Positions 25,214-33,825 of a stretch of 64,000 bases of DNA are shown one piece after another (the stretch's first letter is position 1; every line of letters begins with the position of its first letter). The notes under the pieces are model-generated. The model saw nothing but the letters and a program-made list of their open reading frames with translations, did no database searches and was not told the DNA's origin. Where the stretch lies: the NCBI GenBank assembly GCA_030372335.1, contig JAUDCW010000005.1. One strand, written 5' to 3'. The DNA comes from JALCOL01 sp022649665. GTDB lineage: Bacteria; Bacillota; Bacilli; Lactobacillales; Enterococcaceae. Position numbers and translations under genes: made by a program.

Positions 25214-26113
25214 ATGCCTCAAACAAAACAAGCCGCCAGCCCGACTTTTTCTTTTGAGATCTTCCCACCCAACACTCAAGTCGGTGCTGAAAAAATAATC
25301 ACGACACTGGAAGCCCTCCAAGGACTTTCCCCTGATTTTATCAGTGTGACTTGCAGCGGCGACAAAACAAAGATCGAGCAAACAACGATCAAGCTGGCTG
25401 ATTATGTCGCCAACCAACTGCATATTCCAGCCGTTGCCCACTTGCCCGCGGCTTATCTCGATAAGACGCAAGTCGCGCGCATTTTGCAGAAATTAGAAGC
25501 CGCTGGTGTGACAAGGATCCTCGCGCTGCGCGGCGACATCGATCCCGCCGTTGCACCGAAAAACGATTTTCATTATGCCGACGATCTGGTCCGTTTCATC
25601 AAAGAATGCGCGCCGCATTTTGAAGTGAGCGGGGCCTGCTATCCGGAAGTCCATCCGGAATCTTTCAGCCAATTGAGCGATATCCGCTTTTTGAAACAAA
25701 AAACGGCAGCGGGTTGTCAGCACTTGACGACGCAGTTGTTTTTCGACAACGAGATCTTTTTCGATTTTGAAGAGCGCTGCCGCCTCGCAGAGATCAATGT
25801 GCCGATTTTAGCCGGCGTAATGCCGATCACGAACCGCAAACAAGCGCTGCGACTGATCAAAACAAGTGCTGCCAAGCTGCCGCGCAAATTCACGGCGATC
25901 CTGGATCGCTATGAGCACGATCCCGCGGCGCTGAGGGATGCCGGGATCGCTTATGCGGTCGATCAGATCGCCGACTTGGTGACCCAAGGGGTGGCCGGTG
26001 TCCATCTCTACACGATGAATAATGCGGAAACGGCCCGCACGATATTCAATGCGACCCGCTCGCTTTTCCGCGCCTGTCAGAATGAACCCGCTCCGCAAGC
26101 GCTCTTTGCATAA
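25214..26113 (+). CDS. metF: 5,10-methylenetetrahydrofolate reductase
   Basis: 299 residues of the FAD-dependent MetF barrel, which makes 5-methyl-tetrahydrofolate for methionine synthesis. SFEIFPPNTQVGAEK is the N-terminal strand with the catalytic Glu, ILALRGDIDP contacts FAD, YPEVHPES and the C-terminal VAGVHLYTMNNAE are conserved. AAAGGAG precedes the ATG. It stands alone, with LysR diverging and the long repeat copy C after it. The methyltransferase (metE or metH) that would use its product is not in this window. Confidence 0.95.
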   Translation: MPQTKQAASPTFSFEIFPPNTQVGAEKIITTLEALQGLSPDFISVTCSGDKTKIEQTTIKLADYVANQLHIPAVAHLPAAYLDKTQVARILQKLEAAGVTRILALRGDIDPAVAPKNDFHYADDLVRFIKECAPHFEVSGACYPEVHPESFSQLSDIRFLKQKTAAGCQHLTTQLFFDNEIFFDFEERCRLAEINVPILAGVMPITNRKQALRLIKTSAAKLPRKFTAILDRYEHDPAALRDAGIAYAVDQIADLVTQGVAGVHLYTMNNAETARTIFNATRSLFRACQNEPAPQALFA

Positions 26114-26128
26114 AATGAGTCGACAAAA

Positions 26129-26288
26129 GAGGCTGGGACAAAAGTCATGTCCCAGCCTCTTTTTCCGAATAAACGGTGTTTCAAAAGCAGCTTCTTCGGA
26201 TTAGGAGCCGAAAAATCTCAAAAATATAAGAAACTATTTTCGGATTTTTCTTCTTATTTCTCGAAGCTGGACACTTTTGTCTCAACCT
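26129..26288. repeat. Dispersed palindromic repeat, copy C, with terminal inverted repeats
   Basis: 160 bases bounded by GAGGCTGGGACAAAAGT and ACTTTTGTCTCAACCTC, which are inverted repeats matching at 15 of 17 positions. The left end is itself a hairpin (GAGGCTGGGACA/TGTCCCAGCCTC) with a T run, ending metF. Next comes the conserved tail CGAATAAACGGTGTTTCAAA, then AGCTTC...GAAGCT and CCGAAAA...TTTTCGG inner stems. It sits between convergent metF and the deacetylase. The size and ends recall a MITE-like element, but no target duplication was identified. Confidence 0.7.
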
Positions 26289-26295
26289 CTTTCCA

Positions 26296-27294
26296 TTATT
26301 CTAAAACGCCGAATGTATAACCATTTTGCCGGTAAAACTCGATGATCTGCGGCAAAGCTTCCACGGTAATATTTTTATCTTCCGCGTCATGCATCAAAAC
26401 GACCCGCATCTGATTGTCTGGATAAACGGCCATTGATTTTTCTTGGAAAGCGACCGCTTCTTGGGCATTTTTCGGGCGGCGGCTGGCCGGTTCTGCGTCG
26501 CCGGTCATCGCATCCCAATCGATCCATTCCATCCCCGATTCCGCAAGGGCTGCATCGGCCGCTTTCATATTGCTGAAAGACATGTGCCCGCCGGGATACC
26601 GCCAGACATTTGTTTGGAAATCATCGCCGAAAAGCGTCTTCAGCGCTGTTTGGGTTTGGATAGCTTCTTTTTTGATCTGCCCGGGATTCGCGGTACCATT
26701 TGGATAAAGCAGCCCATAATCATGGTTGAAGCTGTGGATCCCGATCGCATTGCCTTCTTGGATCTCGCGCGTTAAAACCGGCCGCATCGCTTCCCCGACT
26801 TCTTTACCGACAACAAAAAAAGTCGCCGGCACACTTTCTGCTTTCAAAATATCCAAAATCTTCGGAGTGATCACTCCGTTCGCCCCATCGTCAAAGGTCA
26901 AAAAACAGACGCGCGGACCCTCATAAGAAATCTCGCCATTGATGATCCCGCGGACTTCAGCGGTCGAATACGCGTATTCGCTGGCGGCATCATTGTGATT
27001 TTTTCCTGGTGCAAGCTGTGCCGGATCTTTTGTTTCGACCGCTTCTTCCGCAGAAGAAGTTTCTGTTGTACTAGCCGAGGTTTCCGGTGTCGACGTTTCA
27101 TTTTCTGCCGACGATGCGCTGTTCGAAGAAACTTCAAGCGCATGAGCCTCAGCGATTTCCGCCTTTTTAGCGTGCAGCGGCAGCCGTCCCGAAGAAACTG
27201 CATACGTCATCATTCCTGAAATCAAAAAAATCCCCAAGATCACCATTGCCAACAAAACTGAAATCATACCCTTTTGATTTCTTTTCTTTTTCAA
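26296..27294 (-). CDS. Membrane-anchored polysaccharide deacetylase (NodB fold)
   Basis: 332 residues: a single N-terminal membrane helix (about 10-33), a Ser/Thr/Glu-rich linker (about 45-95) and a NodB catalytic domain (about 125-330). Catalytic motifs are visible: TFDDG with the base Asp and metal Asp, HSFNHD with the two metal His residues, RYPGG, DWDA and LMHDA. It likely removes acetyl groups from peptidoglycan or another surface glycan on the outer face of the membrane, as PgdA-type enzymes do for lysozyme resistance. Monocistronic; the substrate is inferred. Confidence 0.92.
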   Translation of the reverse strand: MKKKRNQKGMISVLLAMVILGIFLISGMMTYAVSSGRLPLHAKKAEIAEAHALEVSSNSASSAENETSTPETSASTTETSSAEEAVETKDPAQLAPGKNHNDAASEYAYSTAEVRGIINGEISYEGPRVCFLTFDDGANGVITPKILDILKAESVPATFFVVGKEVGEAMRPVLTREIQEGNAIGIHSFNHDYGLLYPNGTANPGQIKKEAIQTQTALKTLFGDDFQTNVWRYPGGHMSFSNMKAADAALAESGMEWIDWDAMTGDAEPASRRPKNAQEAVAFQEKSMAVYPDNQMRVVLMHDAEDKNITVEALPQIIEFYRQNGYTFGVLE

Positions 27295-27400
27295 TTTTTG
27301 ACGCTCCTCATTTGTTATTATCGTTTACAATTTCCAATTATAGCATTATTTATGTCATGATTCAGCTGCTCTTCCCAAAAAGATAAACGCTTCCATCGGC

Positions 27401-27445
27401 AAAAACGACAGAAAGGGTCCTCAAATAAGGGCCCTTTCTGTCGTT
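27401..27445 (-). terminator. Terminator of metY
   Basis: AACGACAGAAAGGG and CCCTTTCTGTCGTT form a perfect 14-bp stem, followed on the minus strand by TTTTT. It lies 33 bases past the metY stop codon. Confidence 0.9.
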
Positions 27446-27478
27446 ATGATAGCGGCTTGCCTAACTTTTGCAGCACTT

Positions 27479-28762
27479 TTAGATCTTTGCGAGTGCTTGG
27501 TCAAGGTCTGCCAAAATGTCGTCGATATTTTCGATCCCGATCGACAAACGGATCATTTCCGGCAGTGTCCCGGTCTCGATCAATTCTTTTTCATTTAGTT
27601 GCGAGTGAGTGGTGGAAGCGGGATGGATGATCAACGACTTCGCATCGCCGACGTTCGCCAGAAGCGAGAACAGCTGAACATGATTGATCAGATTTTTGCC
27701 GGCTTCTGCCCCGCCTTTGACACCAAACGTAAAGATCGATCCGGCCCCTTTCGGCAAATATTTTTCAGCAAGTGCATGATACTTGTTGTCCGCCAGTCCC
27801 GGATAATTGACCCATTCGACTTTCGGATGTTTCGCCAAATATTCGGCAACTTTTTGTGCATTCGATACATGGCGCTCCATTCTTAACGAAAGCGTCTCTA
27901 GACCAAGCAGCAGCAGGAAACTGTTGAACGGAGAGATCGCTGCACCCAAGTCGCGCAGGAGTGTCACACGCAAGCGCGTGATGTACGCTGCTGCACCGAT
28001 GTCTTTGGTATAAACCAAGCCGTGATAGCTTGGATCTGGTTCAGTCAATTTTGGAAACTTGCCGTTCGTCCAATCGAACTTCCCGGAATCAATCACAGCG
28101 CCCCCCATCGCAACGCCGTGGCCGCCGATAAATTTAGTGGCGGAATAGACGACGATATCTGCGCCGAAATCGAATGGTTTCGTCAGATAAGCTGTCGCAA
28201 ATGTATTGTCAACGATCAAAGGGATCCCGTGATCATGCGCGATTTTTGCAACTTTTTCAAAATCGATCACATTGATATTCGGATTGCCGATCGTTTCGAC
28301 ATAGATCGCTTTCGTATGTTCATCGATCGCTTTTTCATACGCCGCAAAGTCATCCGGCTGAACAAAAGTCGTCGTGATCCCGAACTCGGGCAGCGTATGC
28401 GCCAAAAGATTAAAAGTCCCGCCATAAAGCGCCGCTGCGGCAACGATATTGTCGCCGGTCGAAGCGATATTTTGGATCGAATAAGCGATCGCCGAAGAAC
28501 CCGAAGCGACCGCAACTGCCCCGACACCGCCTTCTAAAGCAGCAAGACGTTCTTCAAAAACAGCGGTCGTCGGATTCGTGATCCGTGTGTAAATGTTCCC
28601 AGGACGCGAAAGCCCGAATTTTCCGGCAGCGTCATCGGTGTCTTCAAATACATAAGACGTCGTTTGATAAATCGGCACCGCCCGCGACCCTGTCGTTGGT
28701 TCAACGACTTGACCAGCATGGACCTGCAATGTTTCAAAATGATATTTTTCTTTTTCTGGCAT
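27479..28762 (-). CDS. metY: O-acetylhomoserine sulfhydrylase
   Basis: About 427 residues of the Cys/Met metabolism PLP family, with the long form typical of MetY. The N-terminal FETLQVHAGQVVEPTTGSRAVPIYQTTSYVFED, the PLP phosphate region VAVASGSSAIAYSIQNI and the PLP-lysine SATKFIGGHGVAMGG are clear. It converts O-acetylhomoserine and sulfide to homocysteine. The start at 28762 has GAGGAAA 5 bases upstream; the in-frame stretch before it is the T-box leader and is not translated. Control is by the T-box. Confidence 0.94.
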   Translation of the reverse strand: MPEKEKYHFETLQVHAGQVVEPTTGSRAVPIYQTTSYVFEDTDDAAGKFGLSRPGNIYTRITNPTTAVFEERLAALEGGVGAVAVASGSSAIAYSIQNIASTGDNIVAAAALYGGTFNLLAHTLPEFGITTTFVQPDDFAAYEKAIDEHTKAIYVETIGNPNINVIDFEKVAKIAHDHGIPLIVDNTFATAYLTKPFDFGADIVVYSATKFIGGHGVAMGGAVIDSGKFDWTNGKFPKLTEPDPSYHGLVYTKDIGAAAYITRLRVTLLRDLGAAISPFNSFLLLLGLETLSLRMERHVSNAQKVAEYLAKHPKVEWVNYPGLADNKYHALAEKYLPKGAGSIFTFGVKGGAEAGKNLINHVQLFSLLANVGDAKSLIIHPASTTHSQLNEKELIETGTLPEMIRLSIGIENIDDILADLDQALAKI

Positions 28763-28782
28763 ATGATTTCCTCTTTTCTTCA

Positions 28783-29006
28783 AAATAAAAACGCCCTTTC
28801 TCCGGTAAAGGAAAAAGGACGTTGACAACGCGGTACCACCTTGTTTGGGCCGAATCGCGACCCCGCTTTGATTGATAACGCAGAAAACCTGCGATCGACT
28901 CTCCAAGATCATTTATGAAACTGTCTGTCAGACCTCTTTTCAGCTGCCGAGGCTCTCTTTGCTACTTTCAGTTCCACTCTTCTTTTCAGCGAATCATTTT
29001 TGGATT
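28783..29006 (-). ncRNA. T-box leader riboswitch upstream of metY
   Basis: The minus-strand leader carries the T-box core GGTGGTACCGCG (28829-28840) followed by a terminator stem (AACGTCC.../...GGGCGTT with T5, 28786-28824). A long stem I region precedes it, and an ATAAATGATC loop near 28908-28917 may hold the AUG (Met) specifier. Uncharged tRNA-Met would stabilise the antiterminator and let metY be read. The T-box is certain; the exact specifier codon is inferred from gene function. Confidence 0.88.
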
Positions 29007-29012
29007 GAGTAA

Positions 29013-29041
29013 ATATTAACGGATTCTCATTAACTTGTCAA
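29013..29041 (-). promoter_or_regulatory. metY promoter
   Basis: TTGACA (29036-29041), 17 bases, TAATAT (29013-29018) on the minus strand, just upstream of the T-box. Confidence 0.75.
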
Positions 29042-29071
29042 CATTTTTTAACATTAATTTTTATTTACTCA

Positions 29072-29578
29072 TTATTCGTAGACTTCTCCCGAAGCGTGTT
29101 CAACTTGATCGCGGAAAAACTTGATGATCGTCGGCTGATCGACATCTTTCAAATAACCGATCGGACAGCCTGGTGAAGACATTTGCGGCTGGTTGGTCTG
29201 ACTGACCGGGGTGGGACCGTAATAGATGCAGAGATAATCTTTCTTCGGCCAGAGCGCGACTTCGCCGACTTGATAGTCGATCGTTTTGTCGTCGGTCAGA
29301 TCGATCTTCCCCGATAATTTCGCCGAATATTCGCCGTTGCCCCAACGGTGAAAGTTCAATTTCTGCGGAACATTTTTTAAAAGCGATTCGGCTGTATCAT
29401 TATCATAGAGCTGGATCACAAATTCGCGGTCTTCGATCTTCAGCTTCAAAGTCTTATCGCTTACTTGGCGCAAAGCAGTATCAGCTGCTTCCTGACTTTC
29501 ATTATTGCTGCTCGTTGAACAACCTGCGAGTGCTATCAAAAGCAGACTGAGTACAACAACAAGTCCCTTTTTCTTCAT
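29072..29578 (-). CDS. Lipoprotein with cyclophilin-like fold domain
   Basis: 168 residues. A lipoprotein signal peptide ends in LAGCS (Cys about 20), then a short Ser/Asn/Glu-rich linker and a domain with LKIEDREFVIQLYDNDTAESLLKNVPQKL and YSAKLSGKIDL...GEVALWPKKDYLCIYYGPTP. This matches the small cyclophilin-like beta-barrel domain found in many bacterial lipoproteins and in flavodoxin-linked proteins. No catalytic function is known. The ATG at 29578 is preferred over an adjacent TTG. It sits upstream of the metY promoter on the same strand but is not obviously co-transcribed. Confidence 0.8.
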   Translation of the reverse strand: MKKKGLVVVLSLLLIALAGCSTSSNNESQEAADTALRQVSDKTLKLKIEDREFVIQLYDNDTAESLLKNVPQKLNFHRWGNGEYSAKLSGKIDLTDDKTIDYQVGEVALWPKKDYLCIYYGPTPVSQTNQPQMSSPGCPIGYLKDVDQPTIIKFFRDQVEHASGEVYE

Positions 29579-29734
29579 CAATGATTGCCCCCATTATTTT
29601 GATAGTAAAATAACTGTCAGTTTTAAGTATACACTGCAAATCTATTCTGTCGACAAGAATTCGGATTTTTCAACAATTTAGGTAGGACGTCTTTCATATA
29701 ATTGCATATTCATTTAATTCGTAATGATATTGTA

Positions 29735-29763
29735 TTGACATTTGTTGTGCAATATTTTATAGT
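29735..29763 (+). promoter_or_regulatory. Promoter of the antitoxin-like gene
   Basis: TTGACA (29735-29740), 17 bases, TATAGT (29758-29763). This is a strong sigma-A promoter 26 bases before the start codon. Confidence 0.75.
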
Positions 29764-29789
29764 AGAAACAGTTAAAGGAGGAGATCCAC

Positions 29790-30095
29790 ATGAAAACGAT
29801 CCAAGTACGCGTAGAAGATCAACTAAAAGATGATTGCGACCGTCTCTTTGACAATCTGGGCACCAGCACGAATGAAGCGATCAAGATTTTTTTGAAAGCA
29901 AGTCTGCGGGCTGGCGGGATTCCTTTTGAGGTCGCTTTGCCAAAAGAAGAAAAAAATCCTTCGCAGCTCATTCCGAATAATGAAGTTCAAAAAACATTGA
30001 TCAAGAATTATTTAAAAAATCATCCAAACGGCGAGATGCCCGATAACGATGATGCCTTCGAAGATCCCGAAGCAATGTTCAATCACGGGAAATAA
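29790..30095 (+). CDS. RelB/DinJ-family antitoxin, orphan
   Basis: 101 residues. The N-terminal part, MKTIQVRVEDQLKDDCDRLFDNLGTSTNEAIKIFLKASLRAGGIPFE, is the RelB/DinJ ribbon-helix-helix domain that binds DNA and dimerises. The C-terminal half, which would wrap a toxin, is charged and less conserved. A perfect AAAGGAGGAG ribosome binding site precedes it. No RelE/YafQ toxin follows: a terminator starts 25 bases after the stop and the next gene is on the other strand. It may be a regulator or an antitoxin whose toxin was lost or lies elsewhere. Confidence 0.85.
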   Translation: MKTIQVRVEDQLKDDCDRLFDNLGTSTNEAIKIFLKASLRAGGIPFEVALPKEEKNPSQLIPNNEVQKTLIKNYLKNHPNGEMPDNDDAFEDPEAMFNHGK

Positions 30096-30120
30096 GCTTT
30101 TTATTTTCCCCGATAATCCC

Positions 30121-30155
30121 AGAGGAGCACGGCAAATTGCCGTGCTCCTCTTTTG
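30121..30155 (+). terminator. Terminator of the antitoxin-like gene
   Basis: AGAGGAGCACGGCA and TGCCGTGCTCCTCT form a perfect 14-bp stem with a 3-base loop and TTTT after it. Confidence 0.9.
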
Positions 30156-30189
30156 ATGTCTTTCTATATCAGCAGCAGCCTTGTCCTTT

Positions 30190-30567
30190 TCAGCGCAGAC
30201 TGAAACTTCTTCTGAGCAGTTCATCTTTCAATCCCTGGTGCAGATAATTCAGATCGAGCGACGTCAGCGCTGGGTCGATTGCTGCCAGCTGTTTTTCGAG
30301 CACACTCAGCCGCTGGCGATAAAAGACTTTGCTGCAAAAGATCAATCCGCCGAAGACCAGCAGCAGATTGCCGCATAAAAGCGCTAAAAATCTTCCAAAT
30401 CGAAATGGACTCAACTCCGTGATCATCAAATAAAGAAGGTTGGCGCCCATTCCTGTCAAAAAAAAGACTTCAAGCAGCGTCCGGCGATTATCGATTTGTT
30501 CCAACGCACGCACAAGCTCTCCCAAACGTGTCAGCTCGTGATCATCATAACTTTTAAAATCATTCAT
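30190..30567 (-). CDS. Small membrane protein, unknown function
   Basis: 125 residues with two hydrophobic segments (about 33-50 and 60-80) separated by a short loop. A charged N-terminus (DDHELTRLGELVRALEQIDNRR) and a C-terminal helix rich in Leu, Gln and Arg follow the pattern of a two-helix membrane protein with cytoplasmic ends. GAGAGGGGG precedes the ATG. It is monocistronic between two terminators. I do not recognise a family. Confidence 0.6.
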   Translation of the reverse strand: MNDFKSYDDHELTRLGELVRALEQIDNRRTLLEVFFLTGMGANLLYLMITELSPFRFGRFLALLCGNLLLVFGGLIFCSKVFYRQRLSVLEKQLAAIDPALTSLDLNYLHQGLKDELLRRSFSLR

Positions 30568-30663
30568 GACGATCCCCCTCTCTAGGATTCCTTTTTCTCT
30601 TCTATCGTAGAACGCGGATCATTTATTTGCAAGCGCTTTCTTTCGACATTCGCAGCGGAATGT

Positions 30664-30704
30664 AAAAAAGGCCGCGACAAAATTTCTTTTGTCACAACCT
30701 TTTT
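30664..30704 (-). terminator. Terminator of kimA-thyA
   Basis: GGCCGCGACAAAA pairs with TTTTGTCACAACC allowing wobbles, with T5/A6 flanks on both sides. The hairpin has the GTGACAAA core of the dispersed repeat but lacks the CGAATAAAC tail. Confidence 0.8.
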
Positions 30705-31541
30705 CTAAATCGCCAGTTCAAATTTCAATTGCGGGCGGACCGCTTCATATTGATGAAGCGTGAAGTCGGCCGGCTTGATCTCATAAAAGTTGGTTTTTGC
30801 TGGAACGTCCAAAGTCAAATATGGCAGGGCGTCCGCCGGCTCACGCTTCAGTAACGCTTTTGCTTGTTCAAAATGGCGATCATAGATGTGAAGATTCATC
30901 ACACTCCATGAAAAAGTGCCGACTTCAAAACCCAAGTGTTTCGCGAACATCATCTGAAGCGCGACATACTGCATTTGATTGATCCCCAGCCCGGCGACCA
31001 AAAAATCTGAAGAGCGCTGGGTAAGTTTGCCGTCCAAAAGGAGCTGACCATTTTTGCGGCGCACGTCGAACTGCATCATAAAAGCGCACGGCGGCAATTT
31101 TGCCGGCACATCCAAATCGCGATACTGCCAAAGATTCATGATCGCTCGGCGGTTCCACGGGTTTTCTTCTAAAAGCTTCAGGGTCCGGTCAACGATGTCG
31201 TAATTTTTGACGGTTTTTCCGTAGCGTTCGCCGATCGAATGATCCGCAAGCGCCCATTCCTCCCACCAAGTGACGCCGCGGCGCTCCAGCTGATCCAAGT
31301 CAGATGTTTGATCCTGATAGATCCAAAAGATCTCTTCGATCGCTTTTTTGATGTAGATGGGGCGCAATTGTGAAATCGGAAATTCCCCTTTCGCCAGATC
31401 CCACTTCATCGTGACATCGGTCAAATAGCGGCTTTTCGCTTCGGTCCCATCTTGATAATGCGGGCGGGCATGTTCAGACCAAACGCCTTCTTCCAATATT
31501 TCCTGGATATACTGTTTGAATTTGCTGTCGACTTGGTTCAT
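30705..31541 (-). CDS. thyA: Thymidylate synthase
   Basis: 278 residues of the ThyA fold, converting dUMP to dTMP with methylenetetrahydrofolate. The catalytic Cys is in LPPCAFMMQFDV, the phosphate-binding Arg in TQRSSDFLVAGLGINQ and the closing motif NLHIYDRHFEQA is present. It follows kimA by 19 bases, so both are probably on one mRNA. No folA is linked, although thyA-folA pairs are common in the order. Confidence 0.95.
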   Translation of the reverse strand: MNQVDSKFKQYIQEILEEGVWSEHARPHYQDGTEAKSRYLTDVTMKWDLAKGEFPISQLRPIYIKKAIEEIFWIYQDQTSDLDQLERRGVTWWEEWALADHSIGERYGKTVKNYDIVDRTLKLLEENPWNRRAIMNLWQYRDLDVPAKLPPCAFMMQFDVRRKNGQLLLDGKLTQRSSDFLVAGLGINQMQYVALQMMFAKHLGFEVGTFSWSVMNLHIYDRHFEQAKALLKREPADALPYLTLDVPAKTNFYEIKPADFTLHQYEAVRPQLKFELAI

Positions 31542-31560
31542 GCGCGCACTTCCTTCTATC

Positions 31561-33390
31561 TTATTTTCTCAAATGATAATTGTAAGTCGATACTATGATA
31601 TCTTCCCGCAGCGACAGACGCAAGCGCAGTTTGACACTCGACTGATTATGGAGCGCGCGCTGCCACTGCTTTTTCGGGATGAACTGCGGGATCAGCACGG
31701 TGACTGTCGAGTCCCGTTCTTTTGCTTTTTTCGTAACGAGATCCAAATAGCGCATGATCGGCGTTTCGATCTCGCGATAGGAAGAGTGGATCGTCGAAAA
31801 GCGGATCTTGGGAAATTTCTCTTGAAACTCCACTTCGATCTCATTTTCTTTGCCGACGTTTTCATCCATCTTGACGTGCAACGCGATCACATAGTCGCCG
31901 ATCGACTCAGCATAATTGAGGGCGCCGATATTGACTTGTGTCACATTGCCGACGAGCACTACAACGGTGTTCGCACTGTAGCGATGCAGCGCGACTGGCC
32001 CCACCCCTTGCAGCCGCAGCTGTTCAGCAACTTTCATATAATGATCATGGATCTTATAGAAACCGAACAAAACAGCCGGCATGATCAAGAAGTACGGCCA
32101 AATATCGTTCAAACGGAATGCCAGCAAAATCAACAGGATCGCAAATGAGATCAACGCACCGACGATATTGGCAGCGGATTTCCTCAGCCAGCCTGCACCG
32201 CGTTTTCGCCAGTGAAGCACCATCCCTGTTTGTGAGAGCGCAAACGGCGTAAATACTCCGATTGAATACAGCGGGATCAAGCGTTCTGTCGAACCATTGA
32301 AAATGAACAAAAGCAAAATCGATCCTAAGGCAAGCGTGATGATCCCATTGGAATATGTCAGACGATCTCCACGGTTCATATATTGATGCGGCAGAAATTT
32401 GTCTTTAGACAAGTTGTATGCCAAAACTGGAAACGCGGAAAAACCGGTATTCGCAGCAACGGCCAAAATCAAAGCAGTCGTGATCTGCAGCAAATAATAG
32501 AAGACTCCTTTACCGAAAACGGTATGGCCGATTTGTGACAATACCGTCACTTCGCGCTCTGGAACGATCCCGAACCAATAGTTCAAAAAAGTGATGCCGA
32601 CAAAGAAGAACCCTAAAATCGTTGCCATCATCGCGAGGGTCGCCGCCGCATTTTTAGCATGCGGCTTTTTGAAGAATGGGACAGCATTGCTGATCGCCTC
32701 GACCCCGGTCAAAGAAGACGATCCGGATGAGAAGGCTTTTAATAAAAGGGCGAGCGTGATCCCCGGCACGACGGTTCCCACGGTTTCCGTCGCATGAAAA
32801 GGCGCGCTCCCCGTCACGATCCGAAAGAGCCCAAAAAGGATCAAGATCGTGATCACCGCGATAAAAGAATAGACCGGCACCATTAAAAAAGTCGCTGACT
32901 CTTTGAGGCCCCGCAAATTCAAAATCATAATGAACAAAACGATCAAAATCGAAAACAAGACGCGGTACGGATAGAGCGCTGGAAATGCCGAAATGATCGC
33001 TTCCGCACCAGCTGAAACCGAAACGGCGACCGTCAGCATATAATCGACCAAAAGCGACCCGCCGGCGATCAGCCCGGCATTTTTTCCCAGATTTTCACTG
33101 CTCACGACATAAGCGCCGCCGCCATGCGGATACGCATGGATGATCTGGCGATAGGAGAGCGTCAGCGAGATCAAAAGCAAGATGACACCGGCCGCGATCG
33201 GCAGCGAATACCAGATCGCCGCGGCCGAGAGTGTTGCGAGCACGACGACGATCTGCTCGGTCCCATAAGCGATCGATGACAGTGCATCGGAAGAAAGCAG
33301 AGCCAAACCGGCAAAACGGCTCAGCCGCTGTTCATCGTTTTCTTCCGATTTCAGCGGTCGGCCGACTAAAAGCCGTTTCAATAGATTCAA
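31561..33390 (-). CDS. kimA: KimA-like potassium/proton symporter (APC family)
   Basis: 609 residues: about 12 membrane segments (residues 20-450) and a C-terminal cytosolic domain of about 150 residues. LALLSSDALSSIAYGTEQIVVVL in helix 1, YRQIIHAYPHGGGAYVVS and VDYMLTVAVSVSAGAEAI match the KimA/YdaO family. In B. subtilis, KimA is a high-affinity K+ importer inhibited by c-di-AMP bound to the cytosolic domain. The start is TTG 33390 with AAGGGGTG 8 bases upstream. No c-di-AMP riboswitch was recognised in the leader. Confidence 0.88.
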   Translation of the reverse strand: MNLLKRLLVGRPLKSEENDEQRLSRFAGLALLSSDALSSIAYGTEQIVVVLATLSAAAIWYSLPIAAGVILLLISLTLSYRQIIHAYPHGGGAYVVSSENLGKNAGLIAGGSLLVDYMLTVAVSVSAGAEAIISAFPALYPYRVLFSILIVLFIMILNLRGLKESATFLMVPVYSFIAVITILILFGLFRIVTGSAPFHATETVGTVVPGITLALLLKAFSSGSSSLTGVEAISNAVPFFKKPHAKNAAATLAMMATILGFFFVGITFLNYWFGIVPEREVTVLSQIGHTVFGKGVFYYLLQITTALILAVAANTGFSAFPVLAYNLSKDKFLPHQYMNRGDRLTYSNGIITLALGSILLLFIFNGSTERLIPLYSIGVFTPFALSQTGMVLHWRKRGAGWLRKSAANIVGALISFAILLILLAFRLNDIWPYFLIMPAVLFGFYKIHDHYMKVAEQLRLQGVGPVALHRYSANTVVVLVGNVTQVNIGALNYAESIGDYVIALHVKMDENVGKENEIEVEFQEKFPKIRFSTIHSSYREIETPIMRYLDLVTKKAKERDSTVTVLIPQFIPKKQWQRALHNQSSVKLRLRLSLREDIIVSTYNYHLRK

Positions 33391-33825
33391 AAATCTTCAC
33401 CCCTTGAATAGTAAAATCATCAACCCTAATATAAATTACCATTGAACCAAATGAATGCTACTATTCTGCTATTTAAAAGTCAACGGCTCTTCAAAAAAAT
33501 CATTTTAAATAAGTTATTTTTCATTAAATTATCATTTGATTTGAAAGATCAGGAACACACCCGAACCTTTTTCAATAACAAAAGTCCCGTTTTTGGTTTC
33601 CGCTTTCAAAGTCTTGGGAATCGTCGCTGCGTATTTTTGTTTTTTTAATCAAATATTTTAAAGTTTATTTTGATTGCGATATTATTATTTTGAATTTTAA
33701 AAAGAAAACGTTTTCTATGAAAATGACTATTCTTTGTATTAAAAATTTATCATAATATTATTGCTTATTTCTCTTTTATCTACTAAACTACTTCTTAAGC
33801 CAACTATGAAGGAGCGAATGTAAAA
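33391..33825. other. AT-rich divergent intergenic region between kimA and serC
   Basis: 435 bases without a convincing gene. A candidate kimA promoter (TTGACT-17-TAGCAT, minus) lies near 33458-33486. A GC-richer block at about 33545-33640 has short stems (CCCGTTTTTGG, CTTTCAAAG) but no riboswitch pattern I recognise. The rest holds the serC promoter region and a cre-like palindrome. A plus-strand ORF of 68 codons here has no ribosome binding site. Confidence 0.5.
33703..33716. promoter_or_regulatory. cre-like palindrome upstream of serC
   Basis: AGAAAACGTTTTCT is a perfect 14-base palindrome that fits the CcpA cre pattern (TGNAANCGNTNNCA-type core with CG at the centre). It lies about 110 bases upstream of serC and may control serC or the divergent kimA. 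Confidence 0.5.

Noticed and set aside
33442..33648. 68-codon plus-strand ORF between kimA and serC
   Set aside because: No ribosome binding site, AT-rich low-complexity product, no recognisable domain.
33391..33700. ydaO-type c-di-AMP riboswitch upstream of kimA
   Set aside because: The conserved G-rich segments expected of the class were not found on the kimA strand.
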